From positions 1-5,345 of the forward strand of contig JAIRZG010000098.1 in the NCBI GenBank assembly GCA_031267345.1: DNA of 5,345 bases, given 5' to 3'. The position numbers and the translations under genes are program-made. Of the stretch, positions 1 to 5,061 are shown piece after piece (within the stretch, counting starts at the first letter, position 1; every line of letters starts with the position of its first letter). The stretch comes from Zoogloeaceae bacterium (GTDB lineage: Bacteria > Pseudomonadota > Gammaproteobacteria > Burkholderiales > Rhodocyclaceae). A model generated the notes under the pieces. That model was given only the letters and a program-made list of their open reading frames with translations, was not told the DNA's origin and ran no database searches.

Positions 1-362
1 GTTACGCTCATCCCTTGGTTGCCTCCTCGCGCTCCCGCCGCATGAGGATGCACCTTGATGTGACTGGCATCAATCATCAACCATTCGTAATCCGGCTCTT
101 CGACCAACTGCTCCAACAAACCTTCCCAGACCCCCTTGTCCCGCCAACGACAGAAACGACGATGCGTGTTCTTCCAATCCCCATAGTCCGGCGGCAGATC
201 CCGCCACGGTGCCCCTGTTCGTAAAATCCAAAACACGGCATTGATAAATTGCCGATTGTCCTTGGCCAAACCTCCCCATGCTCCTGTCCTCCCAGGCAGA
301 TGGGGTTCCAAAAGCGACCAGACGTGGTCAGAAATATCGTGCCGATGATAGGCAGAACACAT
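1..362 (-). CDS. IS5-family transposase, N-terminal part (runs off the left edge)
   Basis: Reading the minus strand from the ATG at 362-360 gives an uninterrupted frame of 120 codons to the window edge. It begins MCSAYHRHDISDHVWSLLEP and continues with features typical of the IS5 family (IS427/IS1031-like groups): KDNRQFINAVFWILRTGAPW (about residues 35-54), DLPPDYGDWKNTHRRFCRW (about 56-74), and MIDASHIKVHPHAAGARGGN (about 96-115). Asp98 in MIDAS should be the first acidic residue of the DDE catalytic triad; the other two lie outside the window. The protein would bind the element's terminal repeats and catalyse cut-and-paste transposition. A weak purine-rich site (GAAGAG, minus strand) lies 6 to 7 bases upstream of the ATG. 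Many IS5 members split the transposase into two frames joined by frameshifting just after this region, so this may be orfA alone. Family is secure; whether the element is intact cannot be seen. Confidence 0.88.
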   Translation of the reverse strand, partial: MCSAYHRHDISDHVWSLLEPHLPGRTGAWGGLAKDNRQFINAVFWILRTGAPWRDLPPDYGDWKNTHRRFCRWRDKGVWEGLLEQLVEEPDYEWLMIDASHIKVHPHAAGARGGNQGMSV

Positions 363-393
363 GGTTTTCTCTTCAGGCAACTGTGACAATGTG

Positions 394-402
394 ATAATAC
401 CA
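394..402 (-). promoter_or_regulatory. possible extended -10 promoter for the IS5-family transposase
   Basis: On the minus strand this reads TGGTATTAT, which is a TATTAT -10 hexamer with the TGn extension. It lies about 31 bases upstream of the transposase ATG. No good -35 hexamer occurs at normal spacing; a TTGTTA at 428-423 is too far away (23 bases). An extended -10 can work without a -35. The site would lie inside the upstream end of the insertion sequence, whose exact terminus I could not fix. This is inference from motif and position only. Confidence 0.3.
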
Positions 403-438
403 GATCTCGTGACGGCACTATCTAACAAACAGTTCAGC

Positions 439-583
439 GCGTAGGGTGGATTAGCGGCGAAGCCGTGTAATCCGCCGATCGAGGCCTTTCGCCGCGAAGC
501 GGCGTATGAACGGGGGCTTCCATTGGGGCGCTTCGCGCCAAGCTCACGGTCGGCGGATTACGCTGTGCTAATCCGCCCTACGC
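439..583. repeat. 145-bp nested palindromic element (MITE-like or REP-like)
   Basis: The ends form a 17-bp terminal inverted repeat, GCGTAGGGTGGATTAGC at 439-455 against the reverse complement of 567-583, with one mismatch. Each end is also a hairpin by itself: 445-453 pairs with 468-476 (one G-U type mismatch, with an inner CGGC-GAA-GCCG stem), and GGCGGATTA at 552-560 pairs perfectly with 569-577. The centre holds two more hairpins, CGCCGC-GAA-GCGGCG (490-504) and GGCGC-TTC-GCGCC (527-539). There is no credible reading frame. From memory, GTAGGGTGG.TTAG...TAA.CC.CC palindromes are dispersed in many proteobacterial and cyanobacterial genomes. The structure suits a non-autonomous, transposase-mobilised element. 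No clear target-site duplication is visible. Being nearly symmetrical, it could also act as a bidirectional terminator between the two divergent neighbours. Confidence 0.8.
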
Positions 584-585
584 CC

Positions 586-591
586 TATAAT
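586..591 (+). promoter_or_regulatory. consensus -10 box upstream of the alpha/beta hydrolase gene
   Basis: TATAAT is a perfect sigma-70 -10 hexamer, 32 bases before the hydrolase ATG, which would leave a leader of roughly 25 bases. At 17-bp spacing the -35 position (563-568, CTGTGC) falls within the right arm of the palindromic element and matches the consensus poorly. If functional, the promoter depends on the -10 or on an activator. It would drive both the hydrolase and the overlapping recD. Confidence 0.45.
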
Positions 592-597
592 GTGATG

Positions 598-617
598 TTC
601 CTGATTCCTGATCCTGA
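598..617 (+). repeat. short tandem heptamer repeat in the hydrolase leader
   Basis: The bases read TTCCTGA, TTCCTGA, TCCTGA: two exact heptamers and one copy lacking a base. They fill the space where a Shine-Dalgarno sequence would be expected, and no purine-rich ribosome binding site is visible before the ATG at 624. The transcript may be leaderless-like or weakly initiated. The tract is short enough to be chance, but another heptamer array lies at 3182-3237. Confidence 0.5.
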
Positions 618-623
618 ACCCCC

Positions 624-1499
624 ATGCCTTTAGTCCATATCGGCGCTTTGCAGCTTGCAACCGAATGCGCTGGCGCGGCGGACGCGCCGGTGATGCTGCT
701 CATTCAGGGTCTGGGAACGCCGCTCACCCGCTGGCCGCAAACGCTGGTTGATCGGCTGGTCGACGCGGGGTATCGGGTCATCCGCTTCGATAACCGTGAC
801 ATGGGGCTTTCTTCCAGACTGGATGCCCTGGGCGCGCCGCGTCTGGCGCAGTTTTTCTCGGGACAGGCCATTTCGCCGCTCTACACCCTGACGGACATGG
901 CCGCCGACGCGGTGGCCTTGCTGGACGCACTCCATATCGAAAAAGCGCATGTCGTGGGCGCTTCCATGGGTGGCATGATCGGGCAGATTGTCGCGGCGCG
1001 TTATCCGCAGCGTTGTCTATCGCTCACCTCCATCATGTCTTCTTCCGGCAATCCGCTGTTGCCGCCACCCACGCCAGCGGCGCAACAGGCGCTCATCGCG
1101 CCTCTGCCCTTTCCGCATAACGAGGAAGCCATCGTCAAGGACGCCGTGCGTCGTCAGCAGGTATTGATGAGTCCGGGTTATCCCACACCAGAGGCGGAGT
1201 TACAGGCCATGTTCACCCTTGAATTCCGGCGCGGCTTTCATCCGGCGGGCGTCGCCCGCCAGTTGGCGGCGCTGATGACCGGCGGCGACCGACGCCCCCT
1301 GCTCGCGGGCATTCGCATCCCCTGCATGGTGCTGCACGGCAAGGAAGACCCCCTGATTCCTTTCGCCTGCGGCGTGGATACCGCCAAAGCCATCCCCACG
1401 GCGGAATTGCGGGCGCTACCCGGCATGGGACACGATTTTCCCTTTGCCCTGATGCCGCAGTTCGCCGACGCCATACTCTCGGCGGCGCGGCGCGCATGA
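624..1499 (+). CDS. alpha/beta-fold hydrolase (probable esterase, substrate unknown)
   Basis: A 291-residue cytoplasmic protein with no signal peptide and the usual length for single-domain alpha/beta hydrolases. Visible elements in order: oxyanion-hole region QGLGTP (28-33); the family motif VIRFDNRDMGLSS (52-64); nucleophile elbow GASMGG (112-117) with catalytic Ser114; a cap-like segment (about 140-215) with a proline-rich start; HGKEDPLIP (238-246), where Asp242 is the probable acid; and GMGHDFP (267-273) with catalytic His270. The triad is complete, so the enzyme should be active. It most resembles the broad group that includes RdmC-like methylesterases, enol-lactonases and haloperoxidase-like enzymes; the substrate cannot be read from sequence. 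The start at 624 is chosen because the N-terminal beta strands follow directly, although no ribosome binding site is visible. Its stop overlaps the recD start (ATGA). It probably shares a transcript with recD, but a functional link is not evident. Confidence 0.92.
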   Translation: MPLVHIGALQLATECAGAADAPVMLLIQGLGTPLTRWPQTLVDRLVDAGYRVIRFDNRDMGLSSRLDALGAPRLAQFFSGQAISPLYTLTDMAADAVALLDALHIEKAHVVGASMGGMIGQIVAARYPQRCLSLTSIMSSSGNPLLPPPTPAAQQALIAPLPFPHNEEAIVKDAVRRQQVLMSPGYPTPEAELQAMFTLEFRRGFHPAGVARQLAALMTGGDRRPLLAGIRIPCMVLHGKEDPLIPFACGVDTAKAIPTAELRALPGMGHDFPFALMPQFADAILSAARRA

Positions 1500-3238
1500 A
1501 CGCGCAAAACGCCAACCACCTGCTGGCGCGCGCCTTCGCTGATCAGTGTCGCCGCTGGGCGCGGCAATTGAACGCGCCGGAAATGGGCGTCGACGCCGCC
1601 GGAAAAGCCGGATTCGCGCTGGCGCTGGCGGTCCCGGAAGGCAAAATCCGCGTTTCTCTCGCCGGTACGGCGCTGGACAGCGCCGCCCTTCACGCCAGCG
1701 GCGTCGCGGGCGATCCGGACAGCGGCAAGCCGTTGATTATGGATGACGCGGGACATCTGTATCTGGCGCGTTATTTTGTCGCCGAAGCGCGTCTGAACGC
1801 AGACCTGCTGGCGCGTCACCGCGCCGCGCCGCCGCCCGGCGAACCGGCGCGGCAAATGCTGGCGCGGCTTTTCCCTGCCCAACACGCGCCCGACGAACAA
1901 AAACGCGCCGTGGCGCTGGCGTTGTTGCGGCGTCTGGTCCTCATCAGCGGCGGCCCCGGCACGGGCAAAACCTTTACCGTCGCCCGTCTGCTCGCCTGTC
2001 TGCTGGCGGATAACCCGACCCTGCGCATCGCGCTCGCCGCGCCTACCGGCAAGGCGGCGGCGCGAATGCAGGAAACCCTGCGTCTGCGCGCCCGGGATTT
2101 GCCGCCAGAGATCATCCGCCTCCTGCCGCCGGACGCCACCACCCTGCATCGTCTGCTGGGTCTGGGCGTGGAGGGCGGCGCGCCGCGCCATCACGCCAAC
2201 AACCCGCTGGCGCTCGATGCGCTGGTGGTCGATGAAGCCTCGATGCTTGACCTCATGCTCGCCCAGCAGCTTTGCGCGGCGCTGCCGCCACACGCCCGCC
2301 TGATCCTGCTCGGCGACAAGGCGCAGTTGCAGGCCGTGGAAGCCGGCTCCCTCTTCGCCATGCTTTCCACCCGTGCGGAATTGAGCGCCGCCACCCGCGC
2401 CGCGCTCGTCGAACTCACCGGAGAAGCGGAGCCGTCCATCGCGGAAGACGCGCAGGATGTCGATCCGTCGCCGTTTCAGGATGCGGTCATTCAACTCACA
2501 CAAAGCCGTCGCTTTCCGCCGGAATCGCCGTTGGGTCGTCTGGCGCGACATCTGGCGGCGGGAGAAGTTCCGGCGGCGCTTGCCTTGCTGGATCAGGATT
2601 ACGCGGAACTGCATTGCCTGGAATCCAGCGGCAACGCGCGTTCATCCGCCGAAAACGCTCTGTTGACATCGGGATATGCGGCGTACTGGAACGCGCTGGC
2701 GAACTGGCGTGTTGGCGATGACCCCAAGCCGCTGTTTCAGGCGCTGGACAGTTTTCGCGTCCTCTGCGTCGTGCGCGAAGGCGAGCGCGGTGTCTCCGGC
2801 GTCAATCGCGCCTTCGCCGCGCTCAAGGGACAAAGCGGGCTGCCGATTCTGATCCAGCGCAACGACGACGCCCTGCGGCTGTTCAACGGCGACATCGGCA
2901 TTTTGCTGGAACACGGCGAAGACAACGAATTGTGCGCCTGTTTCCCTGCGGAGGCGGGCGGCTACCGCTGGCTGCCGCTTTCCCGCCTGCCCGCCTGGGA
3001 AGGCGCGTTCGCCATGAGCGTACACAAGGCGCAAGGCTCGGAATTCGGGCGCATCGCGCTGGTGCTGCCGGAACAGGACAACCCGCTCATGACCCGCGAA
3101 CTCCTCTACACCGCCCTCACCCGCGCCCGTCAGGGTATCGCCCTCCTCGGCGCCCGCGCCCTCATACGGAGCGCGATTGCCAGAAGACAGAGGACGGAGG
3201 ATTTTACAGCCCCCTGTCTTCCGTCTTCCGTCCTCTGA
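1496..3238 (+). CDS. recD: RecD, alpha subunit of exodeoxyribonuclease V (RecBCD helicase)
   Basis: A 580-residue superfamily 1B 5'-3' DNA helicase (E. coli RecD has 608). RecD works with RecB and RecC to unwind and degrade double-strand ends and prepare them for RecA. Motifs in order: Walker A GGPGTGKT (152-159); Ia APTGKAAARMQE (182-193); TLHRLLG (216-222); Walker B VVDEASM (244-250); III LLGDKAQLQAVEAGSLFAML (271-290); IV QLTQSRRF (333-340); NGDIGI (464-469); VI AMSVHKAQGSEF (506-517) and LLYTALTRAR (536-545). The N-terminal 130 residues resemble the RecB/RecC-contacting domain of classical RecD, and the protein lacks the long N-terminal extension of RecD2. The ATG lies within the hydrolase stop (ATGA), which suggests translational coupling. 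Two oddities: no recB or recC lies directly upstream, and the last 15 or so residues are encoded by a palindromic repeat that also supplies the stop codon. Confidence 0.95.
   Translation: MNAQNANHLLARAFADQCRRWARQLNAPEMGVDAAGKAGFALALAVPEGKIRVSLAGTALDSAALHASGVAGDPDSGKPLIMDDAGHLYLARYFVAEARLNADLLARHRAAPPPGEPARQMLARLFPAQHAPDEQKRAVALALLRRLVLISGGPGTGKTFTVARLLACLLADNPTLRIALAAPTGKAAARMQETLRLRARDLPPEIIRLLPPDATTLHRLLGLGVEGGAPRHHANNPLALDALVVDEASMLDLMLAQQLCAALPPHARLILLGDKAQLQAVEAGSLFAMLSTRAELSAATRAALVELTGEAEPSIAEDAQDVDPSPFQDAVIQLTQSRRFPPESPLGRLARHLAAGEVPAALALLDQDYAELHCLESSGNARSSAENALLTSGYAAYWNALANWRVGDDPKPLFQALDSFRVLCVVREGERGVSGVNRAFAALKGQSGLPILIQRNDDALRLFNGDIGILLEHGEDNELCACFPAEAGGYRWLPLSRLPAWEGAFAMSVHKAQGSEFGRIALVLPEQDNPLMTRELLYTALTRARQGIALLGARALIRSAIARRQRTEDFTAPCLPSSVL
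3182..3237. repeat. palindromic heptamer repeat at the 3' end of recD
   Basis: The left side reads in 7-base units AGAAGAC, AGAGGAC, GGAGGA. The right side reads GTCTTCC, GTCTTCC, GTCCTCT, which is nearly the same units inverted. CAGAGGACGGA (3188-3198) is perfectly complementary to 3227-3237, and GAAGACAG (3183-3190) to CTGTCTTC (3214-3221), so two alternative stems are possible around the same spacer. The recD stop TGA (3236-3238) straddles the right arm. The array resembles the dispersed short heptanucleotide repeats found in many bacterial genomes. It may also act as a weak transcriptional barrier between recD and dsbC, but there is no U-tract for intrinsic termination. Confidence 0.75.
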
Positions 3239-3240
3239 TC

Positions 3241-3246
3241 TATAAT
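3241..3246 (+). promoter_or_regulatory. consensus -10 box upstream of dsbC
   Basis: TATAAT lies three bases after the recD stop codon and 30 bases before the dsbC ATG, leaving a leader of about 24 bases. The -35 position at 17-bp spacing (3218-3223, CTTCCG) lies in the heptamer repeat and is a poor match. If active, it gives dsbC and the reductase a promoter independent of recD. Confidence 0.45.
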
Positions 3247-3276
3247 GCCCTGCCCTACCCTCTTGCAGGAATCCCC

Positions 3277-4002
3277 ATGTCACGTTTTGTCGCCCTTGCC
3301 GCAAGTGTCGCCTTTTTTGCCTTTTTCGCCGTCGCGCCTGTAGAAGCGCAGTTTGTCGCAGCCAGCAAGCTGAAGCAGAATCTGGAAAAACGTCTGGATA
3401 TCCAGATCGACAGCATCCGCAAAACCAACTATCTCGGCCTGTATGAGCTGTACGTCGACGGTCAGATTTATTACACCGATGAAGCGATGAGCGTCCTCGT
3501 CGAGGGCAGGCTGATCGACATGCAGACCATGCAAAATGTCACCGAAATGCGTCTGGCGCAGCTTTCCGCCATAAAATTCTCCGACCTGCCGCTCGATCAG
3601 GCCATCAAGCAAGTGCGCGGCAACGGCAAACGTCTGCTTGCCACCTTTGAAGACCCGAATTGCGGCTATTGCAAAGTACTGGCGCGTGAATTGCGGAAGC
3701 TCGACAACATCACCCTTTACACTTTCCTGTATCCCCTGCTGCGCGAAGATTCCGACAAAAAATCCCGCCAGATCTGGTGCGCCGACAACAAGGCCAAAGC
3801 CTGGAACAACTGGATGATGGGCGACAAAGAACCCGACGGCAGGGGCAATTGCGATACCAGCGCCATTGATCGCAATATCGCCTTCGCCCGAAAACTCAAC
3901 ATCAACGCCACGCCCACGCTCTTTTTCGCCGACGGCAGCCGTGTTCCCGGTGCAGTCCCCGTTAATCAAATCGAAAAAAGAATGGACGCCTTGCTCCCCT
4001 AA
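3277..4002 (+). CDS. dsbC: thiol:disulfide interchange protein DsbC (periplasmic disulfide isomerase)
   Basis: A 241-residue secreted protein (E. coli DsbC has 236). It corrects wrong disulfides in periplasmic proteins as a V-shaped homodimer and is kept reduced by DsbD. Residues 1-24 form a signal peptide: Ser-Arg start, hydrophobic core (4-20), and probable cleavage after VEA at Ala24. Residues 25 to about 95 match the dimerisation domain, including YELYVDGQIYYTDE. The thioredoxin-fold domain has FEDPNCGYCK with active-site Cys129 and Cys132 in the CGYC form seen in E. coli DsbC, a structural pair Cys168 (IWCADNKAKA) and Cys192 (GNCD), and the cis-proline loop NATPT with Pro213. The reading frame is open further upstream inside recD, but the ATG at 3277 is chosen for the AGGA ribosome binding site (3267-3270) and because it begins the signal peptide. 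The reductase follows after 23 bases. In E. coli dsbC sits between xerD and recJ, unlike here. Confidence 0.95.
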   Translation: MSRFVALAASVAFFAFFAVAPVEAQFVAASKLKQNLEKRLDIQIDSIRKTNYLGLYELYVDGQIYYTDEAMSVLVEGRLIDMQTMQNVTEMRLAQLSAIKFSDLPLDQAIKQVRGNGKRLLATFEDPNCGYCKVLARELRKLDNITLYTFLYPLLREDSDKKSRQIWCADNKAKAWNNWMMGDKEPDGRGNCDTSAIDRNIAFARKLNINATPTLFFADGSRVPGAVPVNQIEKRMDALLP

Positions 4003-4025
4003 CCCCGACCACGCAGGAGATCATC

Positions 4026-4853
4026 ATGACGCAACCCTTTCTCACCCTGAATGACGGCGTACAGATGCCGCAACTCGGCCTGGGCACCTGGCAGACGCCG
4101 GACGCGGAGGCTGCCGCCATCGTTCGCGCGGCGCTGGATACGGGTTATCGCCTGATCGACACCGCCGCCGTGTATGGCAACGAATCCGGCGTGGGCGCGG
4201 GGCTGCGCGCCGCCGCTCTGCCACGCGAAAAGGTTTTTGTGACGACCAAGCTCTGGAACGACCAGCAGGGATTTGACAACACCCTGATCGCCTTCGATGA
4301 AAGCCTTGCGCGTCTGCAACTCGATTATGTCGATCTTTACCTGATTCACTGGCCGGCGCCCAACCATGACCGCTATCTCGACACCTGGCGCGCGCTCATC
4401 CGGCTGAAAGAAGAAAAACGGGCGCGTTCGATTGGCGTTTCCAATTTTCAGGTTCCGCATCTGGAACGCATCATCGGCGAAACCGGCGTCACGCCCGCCG
4501 TCAACCAGATTGAGCTGCATCCGGATTTTCAGCAACAGGCGTTGATGGCCTTCCATGTCCTGCATGGCATACGCACGCAATCCTGGAGTCCGCTGGGACA
4601 AGGCGCGCTGTTACAAGATAAAACCATACGCGCCATCGCGAAAAAGCATCAAAAAACGCCCGCGCAGATCATCATTCGCTGGCATCTTGAACGCGAATTG
4701 CTGGTGATCCCGAAATCCGTTCACGCCGAACGCCTCCAGGAAAATTTCGCCGTCTTTGATTTTGCCCTCGACGCCGAAGACACCGTGCAGCTGACCCGGA
4801 TGGACAACCCCAAAGGCCGCATCGGCCCGCATCCGGATACTGCACAGTTTTAA
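4026..4853 (+). CDS. dkgA: aldo/keto reductase, DkgA-like (2,5-diketo-D-gluconate reductase family)
   Basis: A 275-residue cytoplasmic (alpha/beta)8-barrel oxidoreductase, the same length as E. coli DkgA. It would reduce aldehydes and ketones (methylglyoxal, beta-keto esters and 2,5-diketo-gluconate are known substrates of the family) with NADPH. The catalytic tetrad is complete: Asp45 and Tyr50 (LIDTAAVYGNE), Lys75 (VTTKLWN) and His108 (DLYLIHWPAP). The second family signature GVSNFQVPHLERIIGETG is at 137-154, NQIELHP at 160-166, WSPLGQG at 187-193, and IPKSVHAERLQEN (228-240) gives the NADPH 2'-phosphate contacts (Lys230, Ser231, Arg236). The C-terminal MDNPKGRIGPHPD also follows DkgA. The start is set by a strong AGGAG (4015-4019) six bases upstream. 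It probably shares the dsbC transcript. Family is certain; the precise physiological substrate is inferred by resemblance only. Confidence 0.93.
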   Translation: MTQPFLTLNDGVQMPQLGLGTWQTPDAEAAAIVRAALDTGYRLIDTAAVYGNESGVGAGLRAAALPREKVFVTTKLWNDQQGFDNTLIAFDESLARLQLDYVDLYLIHWPAPNHDRYLDTWRALIRLKEEKRARSIGVSNFQVPHLERIIGETGVTPAVNQIELHPDFQQQALMAFHVLHGIRTQSWSPLGQGALLQDKTIRAIAKKHQKTPAQIIIRWHLERELLVIPKSVHAERLQENFAVFDFALDAEDTVQLTRMDNPKGRIGPHPDTAQF

Positions 4854-4857
4854 CCCC

Positions 4858-4910
4858 CTTGAAACCCACGTCCGGAAACTTCCCTGGCAAGGAAAAAACC
4901 GGGTTTGAAG
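4858..4910 (+). terminator. imperfect inverted repeat after the reductase gene (possible terminator)
   Basis: CTTGAAACCC (4858-4867) and GGGTTTGAAG (4901-4910) are complementary at nine of ten positions, starting four bases after the reductase stop. The 33-base interior includes the short match TTCC/GGAA and an A6 run (4893-4898). There is no U-tract after the + strand stem, so it is not a textbook intrinsic terminator. It may instead be a remnant of the end of a mobile element next to the IS481 fragment. Low confidence in function; the repeat itself is visible. Confidence 0.3.
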
Positions 4911-4919
4911 CAATCGGAA

Positions 4920-5021
4920 GCCGTAACGCTTGCCCAGCGCTCTCAGGCTCTCTTGATTCTGTTGTATCGCTCGACGCACTGCCTCTGTCGTGCGGGCGCA
5001 GCCGTGTAATACTTGTCCCAT
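4920..5021 (-). pseudogene. IS481-family transposase, N-terminal fragment only
   Basis: From the ATG at 5021-5019 on the minus strand the translation starts MGQVLHGCARTTEAVRRAIQ and goes on QNQESLRALGKRYG. This is the highly recognisable start of IS481-family transposases, where a helix-turn-helix (normally ...KRYGINPKTVAKWKKR) follows. Resemblance stops after KRYG at about 4920. The next residues (FRLLQTRFFP...) do not match, and the frame then enters the reductase gene on the opposite strand. Only about 34 of more than 300 residues remain; the second half of the HTH and the whole DDE catalytic core are gone, so it cannot encode an active enzyme. A GGAAGG just upstream (minus strand, about 5034-5029) looks like the original ribosome binding site, and the near-palindrome TCCAAC-T-GTTGGA (5032-5044) lies in the leader. 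The remnant shows an old insertion followed by deletion. Confidence 0.8.
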
Positions 5022-5061
5022 AGGGCATCCTTCCAACTGTTGGATAATATTGTGCTATCAA

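Noticed and set aside
77..418. A 113-codon minus-strand frame overlapping the IS5-family transposase.
   Set aside because: It is in a different frame from the frame that carries all the transposase motifs and shows no similarity of its own.
2221..2228. GCTGGTGG, the E. coli Chi octamer, inside recD at the Walker B region.
   Set aside because: It encodes the conserved Leu-Val-Val stretch before Asp-Glu, one octamer is expected by chance in GC-rich coding DNA, and Chi sequences differ between species.
1238..2614. A 458-codon open frame on the minus strand opposite the hydrolase end and recD.
   Set aside because: It lies antisense to a clearly recognised recD, has a composition dominated by Arg, Gln and Gly with no domain pattern, and is the kind of long antisense frame that GC-rich coding DNA produces.
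2932..3276. An upstream in-frame extension of dsbC starting within recD.
   Set aside because: The extra 115 residues are out-of-frame recD sequence rich in Pro and Arg, and would bury the signal peptide. The ATG at 3277 has an AGGA site and begins the signal peptide.
3280..3969. A 229-codon open frame on the minus strand opposite dsbC.
   Set aside because: Antisense to a secure dsbC, with no recognisable motif or ribosome binding site.
4672..5061. Minus-strand frame starting at 5061 that overlaps the IS481 remnant.
   Set aside because: It is a shadow frame; the IS481 match is in the frame starting at 5021, and this one shows no family resemblance.
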